In this document: piece by piece, positions 23,010 through 34,113 of the stretch
Layout of the letters: the number at the start of each line of letters is the position of its first letter
Numbering within the stretch: the first letter of the stretch is position 1
From: Castor canadensis
Taxonomy: Eukaryota > Chordata > Mammalia > Rodentia > Castoridae
Direction of reading: 5' to 3'
Assembly (NCBI RefSeq): GCF_047511655.1
Contig: NC_133403.1
Span: 12,769,014-12,833,013 of the forward strand
DNA length: 64,000 nucleotides
Position numbers and translations under genes: made by a program
The notes under the pieces: model-generated
What the model was told of the DNA's origin: nothing
The model's database searches: none
Seen by the model: only the letters and a program-made list of their open reading frames with translations

Positions 23010-23095
23010 GATAACCACCAGAGCCAGGAGGATCCAGAGTTCGAGCCACCTAGCAAGTCTCTGTCTCAAAACACCGGGAAAAAAAAGAAAGTAGA
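23010..23095 (+). repeat. B1-like SINE fragment
   Basis: GGAGGATCCAGAGTTCGAGC and AGTCTCTGTCTCAAAACACC with A-rich tail; 5' part missing. Confidence 0.6.
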
Positions 23096-23171
23096 TGTGT
23101 AATGGGAATGGAAGAGGGCAAGGTGGGAGAGGGGGAGGTATGACCTCTTGTATAGCTCTGAGTTTGGATCT

Positions 23172-23268
23172 TGTTTTGTTTATTTTTGGTGGTACTGGGG
23201 TTTGAACTCAGGGCCTCATGCTTGCCAGGCAGGTGCTCTACCACTTGAGCCACTCCACCAGCCCTGTT
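23172..23268 (-). repeat. tRNA-derived SINE
   Basis: Reversed body: GGTACTGGGGTTTGAACTCA and GCTCTACCACTTGAGCCACT. Confidence 0.9.
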
Positions 23269-23477
23269 TTATTTCTCATAGTTGTAAATAAAATTAAAAT
23301 AAGAATCATGGAGAGAGAAACATAAAAGTGAGTATTAATAGAAAGCCAAAGCTAACCATATTCCACATAGAAGAAAACAAAGGACAAGTCCAAGTAACTT
23401 TGTTTCTGTGGATTGAATTTAGTTTTGTAAAATTTGGGATTTGTTTGTTCAATTTAATTTTTTCCTCGTGTGTATTG

Positions 23478-23573
23478 TTCTTTTCTCTTTTCTCATCTCT
23501 TCTTCTGTCTTCTTCTCTTCTCTTCTCCTCTCCTCTTCTCTCCTGTCCTCTCTTTCTCTTTCTTTCCTTTCAA
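23478..23573 (+). repeat. Polypyrimidine (TCTTC/TCC) microsatellite
   Basis: About 95 bp of T/C only, mostly TCTTC and TCCTC units, directly at the tail end of the minus-strand B1-like SINE that follows. Confidence 0.9.
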
Positions 23574-23672
23574 CAGGGTCTCACTACAGTAGCCCAGACA
23601 CCTCAAAATCAAGATCCTCCTGCCTCAGCCTCCCAAGTGCTGGGATTATAGATATGTGACACAATGTTCAGC
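23574..23672 (-). repeat. B1-like SINE
   Basis: Reversed body: AGGGTCTCACTACAGTAGCC and CTCCCAAGTGCTGGGATTAT. Confidence 0.85.
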
Positions 23673-24935
23673 TTTTGAAATTAAAAAAAAAACTTTGTTG
23701 ATGATTTTTTCCAAGTAAGTTTTAAACACAATACTTTGATTATAGACTCAGCCTTGAGAAAAGAATGGCAAACAAATCATAGCAGGTGTGAGTTCCAGTG
23801 GTATGAGTACAGCAATTCCAGAAGGGGCCTGTGTGTTTGGGGACTCTGTAGATGATGACCACAGTGATACAGTCAGATGTTCAGATTCTCTCGGGAGGAG
23901 CATCTGAAGGTGTGGACAGGTGAACACAAGGAGGAACCCGCCAGGCTGGGGTACGACTAGATGTAGCAGTGATATCATTAATTATACACTAATTATATAT
24001 AGTTATAATTAATTACCTTTATCTATTAGTATAATTAACCATATAGAAACAATTAATAGGCTACCACAATCTGATTGCATTTAAAATATAATTATTAGTA
24101 ATTGTGCAGTTATATATGTATATTATCACAACAATTATATGTAAGAATATGCTTTTCTTTGGATCTGGATGGCACCCCAGTAGAAAGGATCACAGTTCGC
24201 CCCTAGGTCTTGGCACCAAGGCAGCACTCTGCTCTTGATAAGGTGGTCTCCTCGGACTGAGGCTGACTCCAAGGCACAGGATCAAAAGCACATTGAGCCC
24301 AGAACTTCCTGAAGCACCAGGTTTTTCAGCAAGGAAGTGCTAAAAAAACCCACGAGGACTTGTCCAAGGGACACTGGAGCCATTCTGGAGGCCCCAGAAG
24401 GAGCCTCAGAGGTAAGGCTGTAAGTCACAGAGCACCTGGTGTATGCAAGTGAGCAGGAAACTGGGGTTGCCAGCGGAACTGCAGCTGTGAAATGCAGAAG
24501 AAACAAAGGCAGTGAAAAGCCATTATCTCGCCATCACTGCAGCAATAACCGACTCGGGCAAGAATGGACAGCAGGTGCCAGGGAGCCGCTGGGTGAAAGG
24601 TTGTTGGGACGATTTGCTCAGCCTTGGAGTTTCTCTCTCGGCTCCCTTGTTAATGACACAGGTGGAGATACCTAGGATGCCACCTGAGCCCAGGAGCATT
24701 CTGGGCTCTGAGAAGAGCACGGTATCAACCATCAAGTGCAGGTGTGCTCTGCATCACTGGAGAAATGGCCAAGGTCAGGCAGAACAGGTGGCCTGTGTGC
24801 TCAGGGGAGACAGGAAGAGCCCGGGGTCACGTCCAGGTACATGAGGACAAAATGTGTGTGTGGGGGAGGGGTCCTGGACTTGAAACAAATGACTAGGAAG
24901 AGCGTGATTGGTGCAATTGGAGAAATTTGAATACA
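23673..24935. other. Unique sequence with AT-rich island
   Basis: Includes a strongly AT-rich stretch at 23985-24145 (TTAATTAT and TAATTATA motifs). The rest is ordinary unique DNA without a coding signature. Confidence 0.5.
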
Positions 24936-25250
24936 GTAGCATCCTGCATAGCTGAGGTTTCTGTTACCGCCAGTCAACTGTGGTCTCAAAATGCTGAATG
25001 GAAAATTCCAGAAACTTACGACTTAATAATTCGTAAGTAACCATTGCAGTGCAAATTTTTATAATTGTTCTATTTTTACTTTATTGTTAATTTCTTATTG
25101 TGCCTAGTTTAGAAATGAAACTTTATTACAGGTATGCATATACCTGTATACATAGGAAAAAACAGTCACATTGCAGATGGGACTGTCTGATATAGCAGGC
25201 ATCTATGAGGGTTGGGAATGTGTTCCTTATGGGTAAGGGGGCATTTCCGT
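24936..25250 (+). repeat. Tigger7/MER44-like DNA transposon MITE
   Basis: Begins ACAGTAGCATCCTGCATAGC with CAACTGTGGTCTCAAAATGC and GGAAAATTCCAGAAACTTAC, and ends near TATGGGTAAGGGGGCATTTC. Shares this internal order with 41772-42058. Non-autonomous, no transposase. Confidence 0.65.
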
Positions 25251-25256
25251 CTGGAG

Positions 25257-25284
25257 TATCTATCTATCTGTCTGTCTATCTATC

Positions 25285-25318
<34 letters not shown>

Positions 25319-25320
25319 AT
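25257..25320 (+). repeat. TATC microsatellite
   Basis: TATC/TGTC units over about 64 bp, at the tail end of the minus-strand SINE beginning at 25324. Confidence 0.9.
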
Positions 25321-25323
25321 CCT

Positions 25324-25490
25324 TTTTATTGGCAGTCCTAGGGATTAAACTCAGAGCAAACGCTCTATGACTTGAGTCATACCCCAAGACTTTTTTGCTT
25401 TAGTTTGTTTTTAGAGAGGGGTCTCACACTTTTCCCCAGGTTCGGCCTCAGAACACAATCCTCCTCCCTCTGCCTCCTGAGTAGCTGGAG
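25324..25490 (-). repeat. B1-tRNA composite SINE
   Basis: Reversed: GGGATTAAACTCAGAGCAAA then CTCTGCCTCCTGAGTAGCTG. The tRNA half carries a deletion. Confidence 0.75.
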
Positions 25491-25925
25491 GCAGTTTGAA
25501 AAACAACAAAAAAAGATTATGTCAATGTTAAATTTTGTGTATTTAATTCTTGAGCAGAGCACTACTTGTTCTTAGGAGAATCACACTGCGGCTTTGTGAG
25601 GTGAAGGATGGCGACACCGCCAATGATCCGGGACTAATATAACTAGGATCACAACAGCAATAGTAGCGGCAGTACTGTGCAAGTTTACACAGAGTGCATG
25701 AGAGAGGAAATAGAGCGAAATGAGGTAAAGGGCTTAAGAAGCGATCTGAACTTTCCTTCTCTTTATATTCTCGAAGACCATGGTTCCATGACTATCAAAG
25801 GTCTCTGGCCACCAAGAAAGGAGGTTGTGGCCCTGTGGGGAGCTGGCAGGGTAGCACCCGAACACTCCAGACACCCAACCTTCTGCATGACCTTCAGTCA
25901 TGGTCAGGGAAAAGCCACAGAACCT
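25491..25925. other. Unique sequence, no gene seen
   Basis: No recognisable repeat or coding signature. Slightly raised CpG content at 25590-25740. Confidence 0.4.
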
Positions 25926-26010
25926 GGGGCTGGACTTGTGACTCAGTGTTGAGCACGTTCCTAGCATGTGTGGGGCCCTGGGTGTCATCCCCAGCACTAT
26001 ATAAAAAGAA
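25926..26010 (+). repeat. ID-like SINE (canonical type)
   Basis: GGGCTGGACTTGTGACTCAG and GGTGTCATCCCCAGCACTAT; decayed canonical ID. Confidence 0.7.
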
Positions 26011-26845
26011 GAATTGCCACAGGACTCACACAGGCCACCAACCCAAGACTCTGCCAAGCGTGGCTCTGCACTGCCAGGATGCCTCTTCCCTGCCATGCTC
26101 TAGAAGGTTTCTACCTGACCCTGAGGACACAGGGTTCTCTAGATCTGACCAATGACTTCTAAGGACTGGGCTGTGGACAAGCCTCCCATGCACACTTGAT
26201 AGGCTACACCGCATCAGAACACCTGGTTAAGCAGGAATTGCCTATGTTGGACTGGAAGTCTCCCCACTCACACAAGGCCCCATCTGCATCTGGCCAGTCA
26301 CCTCCTATGTCCAGCCATGCTGGGGGGGGCGACACGGTTTTGTATGGCACCAAATCTGAACTTGCTGCTGGAGGGTGGTGCACAGGTCCCTGTCTGTCTC
26401 TACTTATGTTCTTCCTCTGTGATCCTCACACAAAGGGAGCACCCACGTCGGCCCCCCCACGATTGCTTCACTTCCTATAATTTGGCTCCTGACCACCCAC
26501 AGCCTGTGAGAGAAGGAGAGGAGGTGACAGAGTCCAGGCAGCATTGCCCGAACAAAAGAGGACATGTGGCCACACCTGGAAGGCTGCAGGTTGCAAGCTG
26601 GACAACAGAGAGTGCCTGTGGGGTGGGGAGGCTACCCAGAGCAGCAGCAGAAAGACCCCCAATGGCCAAGGGCATCAGCTCGAGAACCAGACCTGGGTTT
26701 AGCCTTGAGAACAGTTCAGGAGCCGAGGGCAGGGCTCCATGTAAGAGACCTCCCAGTCTCTGATGGAGTGTGCCCAACGGGGTCTCCAACCCCCAAGGCT
26801 AATGTGTTGGGGACCAAGACATGTCCAAAAAGCAGTGTGTCCCAC
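26011..26845. other. Unique GC-rich sequence, no gene seen
   Basis: Several overlapping open frames of 100-150 codons on both strands, none resembling a protein family. The pattern is typical of GC-rich non-coding DNA. Confidence 0.45.
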
Positions 26846-27107
26846 AAAGCAGGAGGTTTGTCCAATTCACAGCTGGAGATTGGGAGGTCCAAGGTCAAGG
26901 TCAAGGGTGTAGCACTGGTGCCTTTTTGGTGGGTGGGGGACCACTGTGCAGAGTGCTAAGACCATGCAGGGCATTGTATCTAGAGAGAGACACTTCAAGG
27001 GACAGTCAAACTGGCTTTTGTAACACGCCCACACGCAAGAGAACCTATTAACCTGTTAATCCATTTATTTATTAATCCATGAGCAGATCTTAAAGATCCC
27101 ACCTCTT
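26846..27107 (-). repeat. MaLR (MLT1-like) LTR remnant
   Basis: Reversed order of decayed LTR phrases: AATTCACAGCTGGAGATTGG, AGGTCCAAGGTCAAGGTC, ACACGCCCACACGCAAG. Low identity. Confidence 0.5.
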
Positions 27108-27323
27108 TTTTTTTTTGGCAGCACTGGGGTTTGAACTCAGGGACTCATACTTGGTAGGTAGGTGTTCTACCACTTGAGCCACACCTCCAACAGTTTTTGT
27201 GAGGGGTGTTTTAGAGATAGGGTCTCTTGAACTATTTGCCTGGCTGGCTTTGAACCACACCCTTCTGATCTCTGCCTCCTGAGTAGCTAGGATTACAGGT
27301 GTGAGGCACTAGCTCCTGGCTGA
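27108..27323 (-). repeat. B1-tRNA composite SINE
   Basis: T-run, reversed ID-like half (TGGGGTTTGAACTCAGGGAC), then B1-like half (GTAGCTAGGATTACAGGTG). Confidence 0.9.
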
Positions 27324-27325
27324 AG

Positions 27326-27360
<35 letters not shown>

Positions 27361-27502
27361 TACTGGAGTTTGAACTCAGGACCTACACCTTGAGCCACTC
27401 CACCAGCCCTTTTTGGTGAAGGATTTTTCTCTAGATAGACTCTCTTGAACTATTTGCCTGGCTGGCTTTGAACCATGATCCTCCTGATCTCTGCCTCCTG
27501 AC
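27326..27502 (-). repeat. (GT)n plus B1-tRNA composite SINE, truncated
   Basis: A (GT)n run at 27331-27358 sits at the tail end of a second reversed composite (GGAGTTTGAACTCAGGACCT, then TCTGCCTCCTGACAG where it stops). Confidence 0.85.
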
Positions 27503-28404
27503 AGCAGGGCCAGTAGAGCCAGGCAGGGGGAGCCCTGGTCAAGCTGAGGAGCGTAAGAGCCCCTGTGTGCACTTATGGCGACAGACCTGTGCAGTCTTGT
27601 GGCGGAGTCTATGATTTCTGTAAAATAATCTAGTTGCAATAGATCACCAGGGAGTGATTGTGTCATGCAGGAGGCTGCAGATGGCCTGTGTGGCCCTGAG
27701 GGACCAGTTGAGGAGAGATGGAGGACCAATGAGCCCCAAAAGGTGGCAGATGAGTGAGGACAGAGTCGTGAAGCAACTCCAGCAACCGAGTCCCATGCAA
27801 GTCATGGTTTCCACACTCACCGGCCATGACCACAAATTAAAAGGCAAATTGCTGGCTCCAAGGGGTGACACCCCCACCCCTGCCACAGGGGCCACTCTCC
27901 TGCATGCCCTGTCCACCTGGCTCCGAGGTGCACAGGGTGTAGCTGGGGATTCTAGGAACCAGGCAGAGTGTGCAGCCCTTGGATTCGAAGAAGCGTCTCC
28001 CAGCCTCCCAGCCTCCCAGCCTCCCAGCCTCCCCAACAGGTTCCCCCTGACTGACAGCCAGCCAACACCCCGGGTGTGTGGAAATGCACAGAACTCTGTT
28101 GCGATTCATGTCTTTGGCAACGACACCAGACAGAGTGTGCTGAGGACAGAGGACAGAAGACAAATAGGTCTTCCACTAGGATGTCCTTGTTAGGGGATGG
28201 GGTAGGATGGTTAGGAGGTGGCCATGTCTACATAGCCCCTTGTGCAGGACAAGGAGCCTCTGTGGGGAGCAAATGGGCCATGCATCATTCAGGGTGCTGG
28301 GGGGCTCCTAGGAGAAAGGCAGACCCGACCCCCTGCTCAGTCCCAGGACAGCAGATGGGGGGATTAGGAGTGTAGACACTAGAGGGAGGAGCAGGACTGA
28401 GCAC
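27503..28404. other. Unique sequence with short 8-bp tandem repeat
   Basis: No recognised gene. A tandem array of CAGCCTCC-type units (about four and a half copies) lies at 27998-28032. Confidence 0.5.
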
Positions 28405-28495
28405 AAAGGAACACAAATTCAGCCTAGAACTTGCAATCCTCTTGCCTCTGCCTCCTTCCCTTGTGTTGGGATTACAGGTGTGTACCACCACGCCC
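28405..28495 (-). repeat. B1-like SINE
   Basis: Reversed: TTGCAATCCTCTTGCCTCTG and GTTGGGATTACAGGTGTG. Confidence 0.75.
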
Positions 28496-28689
28496 ACCCT
28501 AGGTCCTGCTTTTGAGCTCCTTCCTGGTGGAACTCTCTGAGGGTGGCCCCACACTTTACAATTTATTAAAAATACAAATGCTGATTTATTGCTAGACAGA
28601 CTTACAGTGAAGCGAACAGTTTGAATGGTTCAGATTTGTTCTGCATGAACCAAATTACACATTTCTGCCTAGAGTGCACTTAACATTTT

Positions 28690-29020
28690 TTTTTTAAATT
28701 GAACTCTTCATTTTGGGATAAAGGCAAATTCACATGCAGTCATAAGAAATAACACAGAGAGGTCCCTTGTCCCATTCACCCAGCTCCTGCCAATAGTGAC
28801 ATCTTGCAAAATTGTAGTTCATGACATGCTGACATTGGTACCATCCCCCATGTCTATGACTTCTTCATTTCACAGTGTTACAGGGGTCCAAATGAAATCC
28901 TAGAGTGCAGAAGCTTTTGGAGTTTGCTCTTTTCCCGCAGCACAATCTCTTGGAGATTTAATTCAGGTTGTTGTAGCAATAGAAAAACCATTTTTCTCCC
29001 ATCTGCATTGTGTGGTTTTC
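28690..29020 (-). repeat. Old L1 3' fragment (L1M-like)
   Basis: Reversed L1M wording: GAGGTCCCTTGTCCCATTCA, CAGCTCCTGCCAATAGTGAC and TTGGTACCATCCCCCATG. Confidence 0.65.
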
Positions 29021-29062
29021 ATGTTCAAATTCTATGTGATTTGAAGTTATGCCTATGTCTTC

Positions 29063-29150
29063 CTTTCTTCCTTCCTCCCTCCCTCTCCTTCCCTTTTTCT
29101 CTCCCTTCCTCCCTCCTTCTCTCTCTCTCTCTCTTTCCTTCCTTCCTTCT
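29063..29150 (+). repeat. Polypyrimidine (CCTT/CTCC) microsatellite
   Basis: About 88 bp almost purely T/C with TTCC, CCCT and CT units, adjoining the tail of the minus-strand SINE at its right. Confidence 0.9.
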
Positions 29151-29822
29151 TTTGTTTTGGCAGTACTGGCTCGGGTTTGATCTCAGGGCCTCACACTTGC
29201 TATACAATTGCTATTTGAGTCACTTGTTTTTAAGCTTTTTTTTTTTTTTTAAGTTGGCATCTCACTTTTGCCCTGGCTGGCCTTGGATAATTGGATAGAG
29301 AGACTCCTACCTCTGCTTCCTGAGTAGTTGGGATTACAGGCACGTGTCAGCCCTGATGTATTTGTTGGGGAGGGGTAGTCTCACTTTTTTCCCTGGGCTG
29401 GCCTCAAATCTGTATCCTCCGATCTCTGCTTTCCAAGTAGCTGGGATTACAGGCATGAATCACCACACTAGTAGTGTGAACCAGTAGTTCATATTTTGAG
29501 CAATTTCTTTTAGTAATGGGTTTTAAACTCAGGGCCCTATGACTGCTGAACAAATACTCTCCCATTTGAGCTCTGCCTCCAGCTCTTTCTGTTTTAGTTA
29601 TTTTTCACAAAGGCTCCCACAGTTTGCCCAGGTCAGCCTCGGACAGCTGTTCTCCTATCTATGCCTCCCACACAGCTGGGATTACAGAAGTGTTCCACCA
29701 TGCCCAGTTTATTGAAATGGGGACTTGCTAACTTTCTGCCTGGGCTGTCCTCAAACCAAGACCCTCCTAATCTCTGCCTCCTGAGTAGCTAGGATTACAG
29801 GTGTGAGCTATCAGCACCCAGC
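29151..29822 (-). repeat. Cluster of SINEs, all minus strand
   Basis: Four reversed blocks head to tail: a composite (29151-29352), a B1-like body (29353-29475), a composite (29505-29712, GTTTTAAACTCAGGGCCCTA), and a B1-like body (29713-29822, GTAGCTAGGATTACAGGTG). All are moderately diverged. Confidence 0.75.
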
Positions 29823-30055
29823 AAACTTTGAGCAATTTTAAATGGTGTTGTATTTGCTTATGTTTATTGCTAGTGTATAGAAATATAATCAATTTTCAGA
29901 TGTTTATCTTATTTCCTAAAACCTTACAAAATTCACTTATTCTAGGAGGGTTTATTTATTTGTTTTTGTAGATTCCTTGGGGGTTTCTATGTAAAGAATA
30001 TTGTCATTTACAAACAGAGTGTGGTATTATGATAAAAATTTTGGTTTTTATCTGT

Positions 30056-30154
30056 AGTTCATGGATCATTACTCCCAGAGCCTCTGCTCTTTCCTATGTG
30101 ACTAGAATCATGATGGGGGATTGAAACCTCAGAAACAAGCCCCATAAGGCAAAG

Positions 30155-30213
<59 letters not shown>

Positions 30214-30951
30214 TCTCTTTCTCTCTCCTCCTGGTCCCCTTTTATCTGCTCCTTATTCTCCCTAAAACAAGCCACAGACAGTAGAATTTCTAGATGATAA
30301 GAACTCCATTTCAGGAGGGGTCCTGTATCACATTTGCAGAGAGAGGGTAAGAAGAATCCGGACAGACAGGCCTTGCACCTGGCTGTTAGCATGAGCTCTC
30401 CATAGGGATCCAAAGGCAGGGTTTTGAGAGTTTCCGGATAGCTGACCTTGTAGAAGTTCCTGGAAGGGAGCATGACAACATTCCTCTTCCCGTACCTCAC
30501 CCTATACATGTCTTCATTCGTGCCCTTTGCAAAACCCTTTGTTTCACTGATAATGAAAATAAGCAATTCCCTGAGTTCTGTGAACTGCTCGAGCAAATTA
30601 ATTAAACCCAAGGTGGTGGTTGTGGGAGTTGTAGCCAGCCACTCAGAAGCACAGGAGAGACAACCCTAAGTCTGTAGTTTGTCATTGGCATCTGAAGTGT
30701 GTGGGGGCAAGGGCAGTCTCAGAACTGAGACTCAGCCTGTGGGATCTGATGCTATCTCCAGCTAGACGGCGTCAGAACTGAATGGATTAGAGGTCACTCA
30801 GCAAGTGTCTGCTGTAGAATTGGTTGCTTGCTTGCTGATGGGGAGAAATCCCCAGACTTTGGGGTTCAGAAATGATCTGTGTTGTGAGTGAGTGGAATAT
30901 TAAAAAACTGAGTCTAAGTTGGAGTTTATTTCCCCCTTTCCTGTCTATCTA
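30056..30951. repeat. LTR-like insert of unresolved family
   Basis: About 900 bp that interrupts the old L1 and contains a (TC)n run (30153-30209). Wording such as GGGATCTGATGCTATCTCCA and CAACCCTAAGTCTGTAGTTT resembles an ERV3/ERVL-type LTR on the plus strand, but I cannot name the family or define its ends. The 160-codon minus-strand frame at 30129-30611 partly consists of translated (GA)n and is not called as a gene. Confidence 0.4.
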
Positions 30952-31634
30952 TATTTTATTTCCTTTTTTTTGCCTTATTGCATTGGCTAGCACTACTTGA
31001 ATAAGAGTGGCGAGAGCAGGTACGTTTGCCTAGCTTCCAATTTTGAAGGGAAAACTGTTCATTTTCACACTTAAAGATCATGTCAGCCATGTGTAGCCAT
31101 GAGTATTTTGTAGATTCTATTTATCAAGTTGACAAAGTTTTTCCTTTATTTTTATCACAACTATGGTTAAAAAAAAATAAACATTTGTTAAATGCTTCTT
31201 TTGCATCAACTGATAGGACTATGTGATTTTTCTTTCTCTGGTTAATATGGTGGATGATACTGATTGCTTCTAGAATGTTTCACCAGCCTTTCATCTCAGG
31301 AATAAATATTACCTGAACATATGTATAATTACTTTTATGTATTGCTGAATTCTGTGTGCTAAGATTTTGTTAAAGATTTTTGTTATCTGTATTCATGAGG
31401 CACATGAAACTGTGATTTTTCTATTTTTTGTGCTATCTTTGTCTGGTGTTGGTATCAGGGTAATTTTAGCTGCCTCAAACAGATTAGAAATTGTTTCTCC
31501 TTCCTGTTATGTAGAGGACAAGCAGTCACAATAGCCAAGCTATAGAAACAGCCAAGATACCCCATAACTGACGAATGGATTAAGAAATCATGATATTTAT
31601 ATGCAATGGAATTTTATTCAGCCATAAAGAAGAA

Positions 31635-31722
31635 TGAACCGGTGGAGTGACTCAATTGGTAGAGTCCCTGCCTAGCAAGTATGAGGCCCTGAGTTCAAAC
31701 CCCAGTACTGACAAAAGAAGGA
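31635..31722 (+). repeat. tRNA-derived SINE inside L1
   Basis: ACTCAATTGGTAGAGTCCCT and GAGTTCAAACCCCAGTACTG. Flanked by AAGAAGAATGA / AAGAAGGATGA, an imperfect duplication of L1 text. Confidence 0.85.
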
Positions 31723-32137
31723 TGAAATTTTGCCAATTGCAGGTAAATGGATGGAACTGGAGAACATCATCTTAAGTGAAGTTAGCCAGGTGCAGAAGGC
31801 CGAAGGCTGCATGTTTTCTGTGGTATATAGGCCCAATACAAACATAAGCAGTATTATAAGAAATGGGTCTGACTAAGGGGAGATCACAAATGAGAGAGGG
31901 AGGGTAAAAGAAGGAAGTTAAGAAGATGAATATGGTTGATGAACTCTCTGTACAAGAATGGATATAGAATTTTTAAACCTGTTGAAATTATCATAAGGGG
32001 ACTAAGATAAAAAGAAGAAAAATAGAGGGAATGAGCCAATTTGGGTTATAATACATATATACACAGAAATATCACAAGGAAACTGCCTGCATCAGCTATC
32101 TTTTTTTTCATACATAACCTTTATAATGTTTTTTTTA

Positions 32138-32782
32138 ATTTTTATTTTATTCATATGTGCATACAATGTTTCTTTTTTTCTGTCTTTCATCTTGTTTTTT
32201 CAAAATTTTTATTTTATTCATATGTGCATGCAATGTTTGGATAATTTCTCCCCCCTTTCCACCACTCCCTCCCTTACCCTCCCTTACCCCCCCTTACCCC
32301 CCCCTTACCCCTCAATACCCAGCAGAAACTATTCTGCCCTTATCTCTAATTTTGTTGTAGAGAGAGTATAAGCATTAATAGGAAGGAACAAGGGTTTTTG
32401 CTGGTTGAGATAAGGATAGCTATACAGGGCATTGACTCACATTGATTTCCTGTGCGTGGGTGTTACCTTCTAAGTTAATTCTTCTTTTTTTTTATTTTTT
32501 AAATTGTTTTATTATTCATAAGTGCATACAAGGCTTGGGTCATTTCTCCCCCCTGCCCCCACCCCCTCCCTTACCACCCACTCCGCCCTCTCCTTCTCCC
32601 CCCCCACCCCCTCAATACCCAGCAGAAACTATTTTGCCCTTATTTCCAATTTTGTTGAAGAGAGAGTATAAGCAGTAATAGGAAGGAACAAGTGTTCCTG
32701 GTTGAGATAAGGATAGCTATACAGGGAGTTGACTCGCATTAATTTCCTGTACGTGGGTGTTACCTTCTAGGTTAATTCTTCT
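32138..32782 (-). repeat. Duplicated L1 3' UTR segment
   Basis: Two homologous blocks of about 285 bp, 32202-32485 and 32486-32782, each with the same order: T-rich start, TTCATA-GTGCAT, C-rich tract, CAATACCCAGCAGAAACTAT, AGAGAGAGTATAAGCA, GATAAGGATAGCTATACAGG, and TTAATTCTTCT. A third stub of about 35 bp (32138-32172) repeats just the terminal segment. Confidence 0.85.
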
Positions 32783-32986
32783 CGAACTAACCTTTTCTCT
32801 AGTTCCTGGTCCCCTTCTCCTATTGGCCTCAGTTGCTTTAAGGTATCTGCTTTAGTTTCTCTGCGTTGAGGGCAACAAATGCTATCTGGTTTTTTAGGTG
32901 TCTTACCTATCCTCATACCTTCCTTGTGTGCTCTCACTTTTATCATGTGATCAAAGTCCAATCCCTTTGTTGTGTTTGCCCTTGAT

Positions 32987-33982
32987 CTAATGTCCGCATA
33001 TGAGGGAGAACACACGATTTTTGGTCTTTTGGCCCAGGCTAACCTCGCTCAGAATGATGTTCTCCAATTCCATCCATTTACCAGCGAATGATAACATTTT
33101 GTTCTTCTTCATGGCTGCATAAAATTCCATTGTGTATAGATACCACATTTTCTTAATCCATTCGTCAGTGTTAGGGCATCTTGGCTGTTTCCATAACTTG
33201 GCTATTGTGAGTAGTGCCACAATAAACATGGGTGTGCAGGTGCCTCTGGAGTAACCTGTGTCACAGTCTTTTGGGTATATCCCCAAGAATGGTATTGCTG
33301 GATCAAATGGTAGATCAATGTTTAGTGTTTTAAGTAGCCTCCAAATTTTTTTCCAGAGTGGTTGTACTAGTTTACATTCCCACCAGCAGTGTAAGAGGGT
33401 TCCTTTTTCCCCCGCATCCTCACCAACACCTGTTGTTGGTGGTGTTGCTGATGATGGCTATTCTAACAGGGGTGAGGTGGAATCTTAGTGTGGTTTTAAT
33501 TTGCATTTCCTTTATTGCTAGGGATGGTGAGCATTTTTTCATGTGTTTTTTGGCCATTTGAATTTCTTCTTTTGAGAAAGTTCTGTTTAGTTCACTTGCC
33601 CATTTCTTTATTGGTTCATTAGTTTTGGGAGAATTTAGTTTTTTAACTTCCCTGTATATTCTGATTATCAGTCCTTTGTCTGATGTATAGTTGGCAAATA
33701 TTTTCTCCCACTCTGTGGGTGTTCTCTTCAGTTTAGAGACCATTTCTTTTGATGAACAGAAGCTTTTTAGTTTTATGAGGTCCCATTTATCTATGCTATC
33801 TCTTAGTTGCTGTGCTGCTGGGGTTTCATTGAGAAAGTTCTTACCTATACCTACTAAGTCCAGAGTATTTCCTACTCTTTCTTGTATCAACTTAAGAGTT
33901 TGGGGTCTGATATTAAGATCCTTGATCCATTTTGAGTTAATCTTGGTATAGGGTGATATACATGGATCTAGTTTCAGTTTTT
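32987..33982 (-). pseudogene. L1 ORF2 C-terminal fragment, broken
   Basis: The C-terminal region of L1 ORF2p (downstream of reverse transcriptase, ending in the Cys-rich segment). An open stretch (33420-33989) ends at an in-frame TGA right after the motif NNRCW, where related L1s read Arg, consistent with a CpG-type CGA to TGA change. The final 99 codons (32987-33286), with GIYPKD and FSLICGH, are in another frame, so there is also at least one indel between 33287 and 33419. Non-functional; no endonuclease or polymerase domain remains. Confidence 0.88.
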
Positions 33983-34015
33983 CCTGCATCAGCTATCTTA
34001 TACAAAGAAAAGTGT

Positions 34016-34113
34016 CTTGAGCAGGAGGTGTGGCTCAAACCGTAAAACACCTGCATTCAAGGTGCTGAAACCCTGAGTTCAAACCCCAGTCCCACCAAAA
34101 AAAAAAAAAAAAA
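34016..34113 (+). repeat. tRNA-derived SINE inside L1 3' UTR
   Basis: AGGAGGTGTGGCTCAAACCG and GAGTTCAAACCCCAGTCCCA with a pure A-tail of about 17. Confidence 0.88.

Larger units (their letters stand above)
32103..33982 (-). mobile_element. Younger 5'-truncated L1, minus strand
   Basis: About 1.9 kb inserted in the plus-strand L1, flanked by a perfect 17-bp duplication, CCTGCATCAGCTATCTT (32086-32102 and 33983-33999). From right to left it holds the C-terminal part of ORF2, a 3' UTR whose terminal segment is duplicated, and a T-run (reversed A-tail). This is the best-preserved LINE in the window. Confidence 0.92.

Noticed and set aside
27998-28032. CRISPR-like or designed tandem repeat
   Set aside because: Simple 8-bp tandem duplication in mammalian DNA with no spacers.
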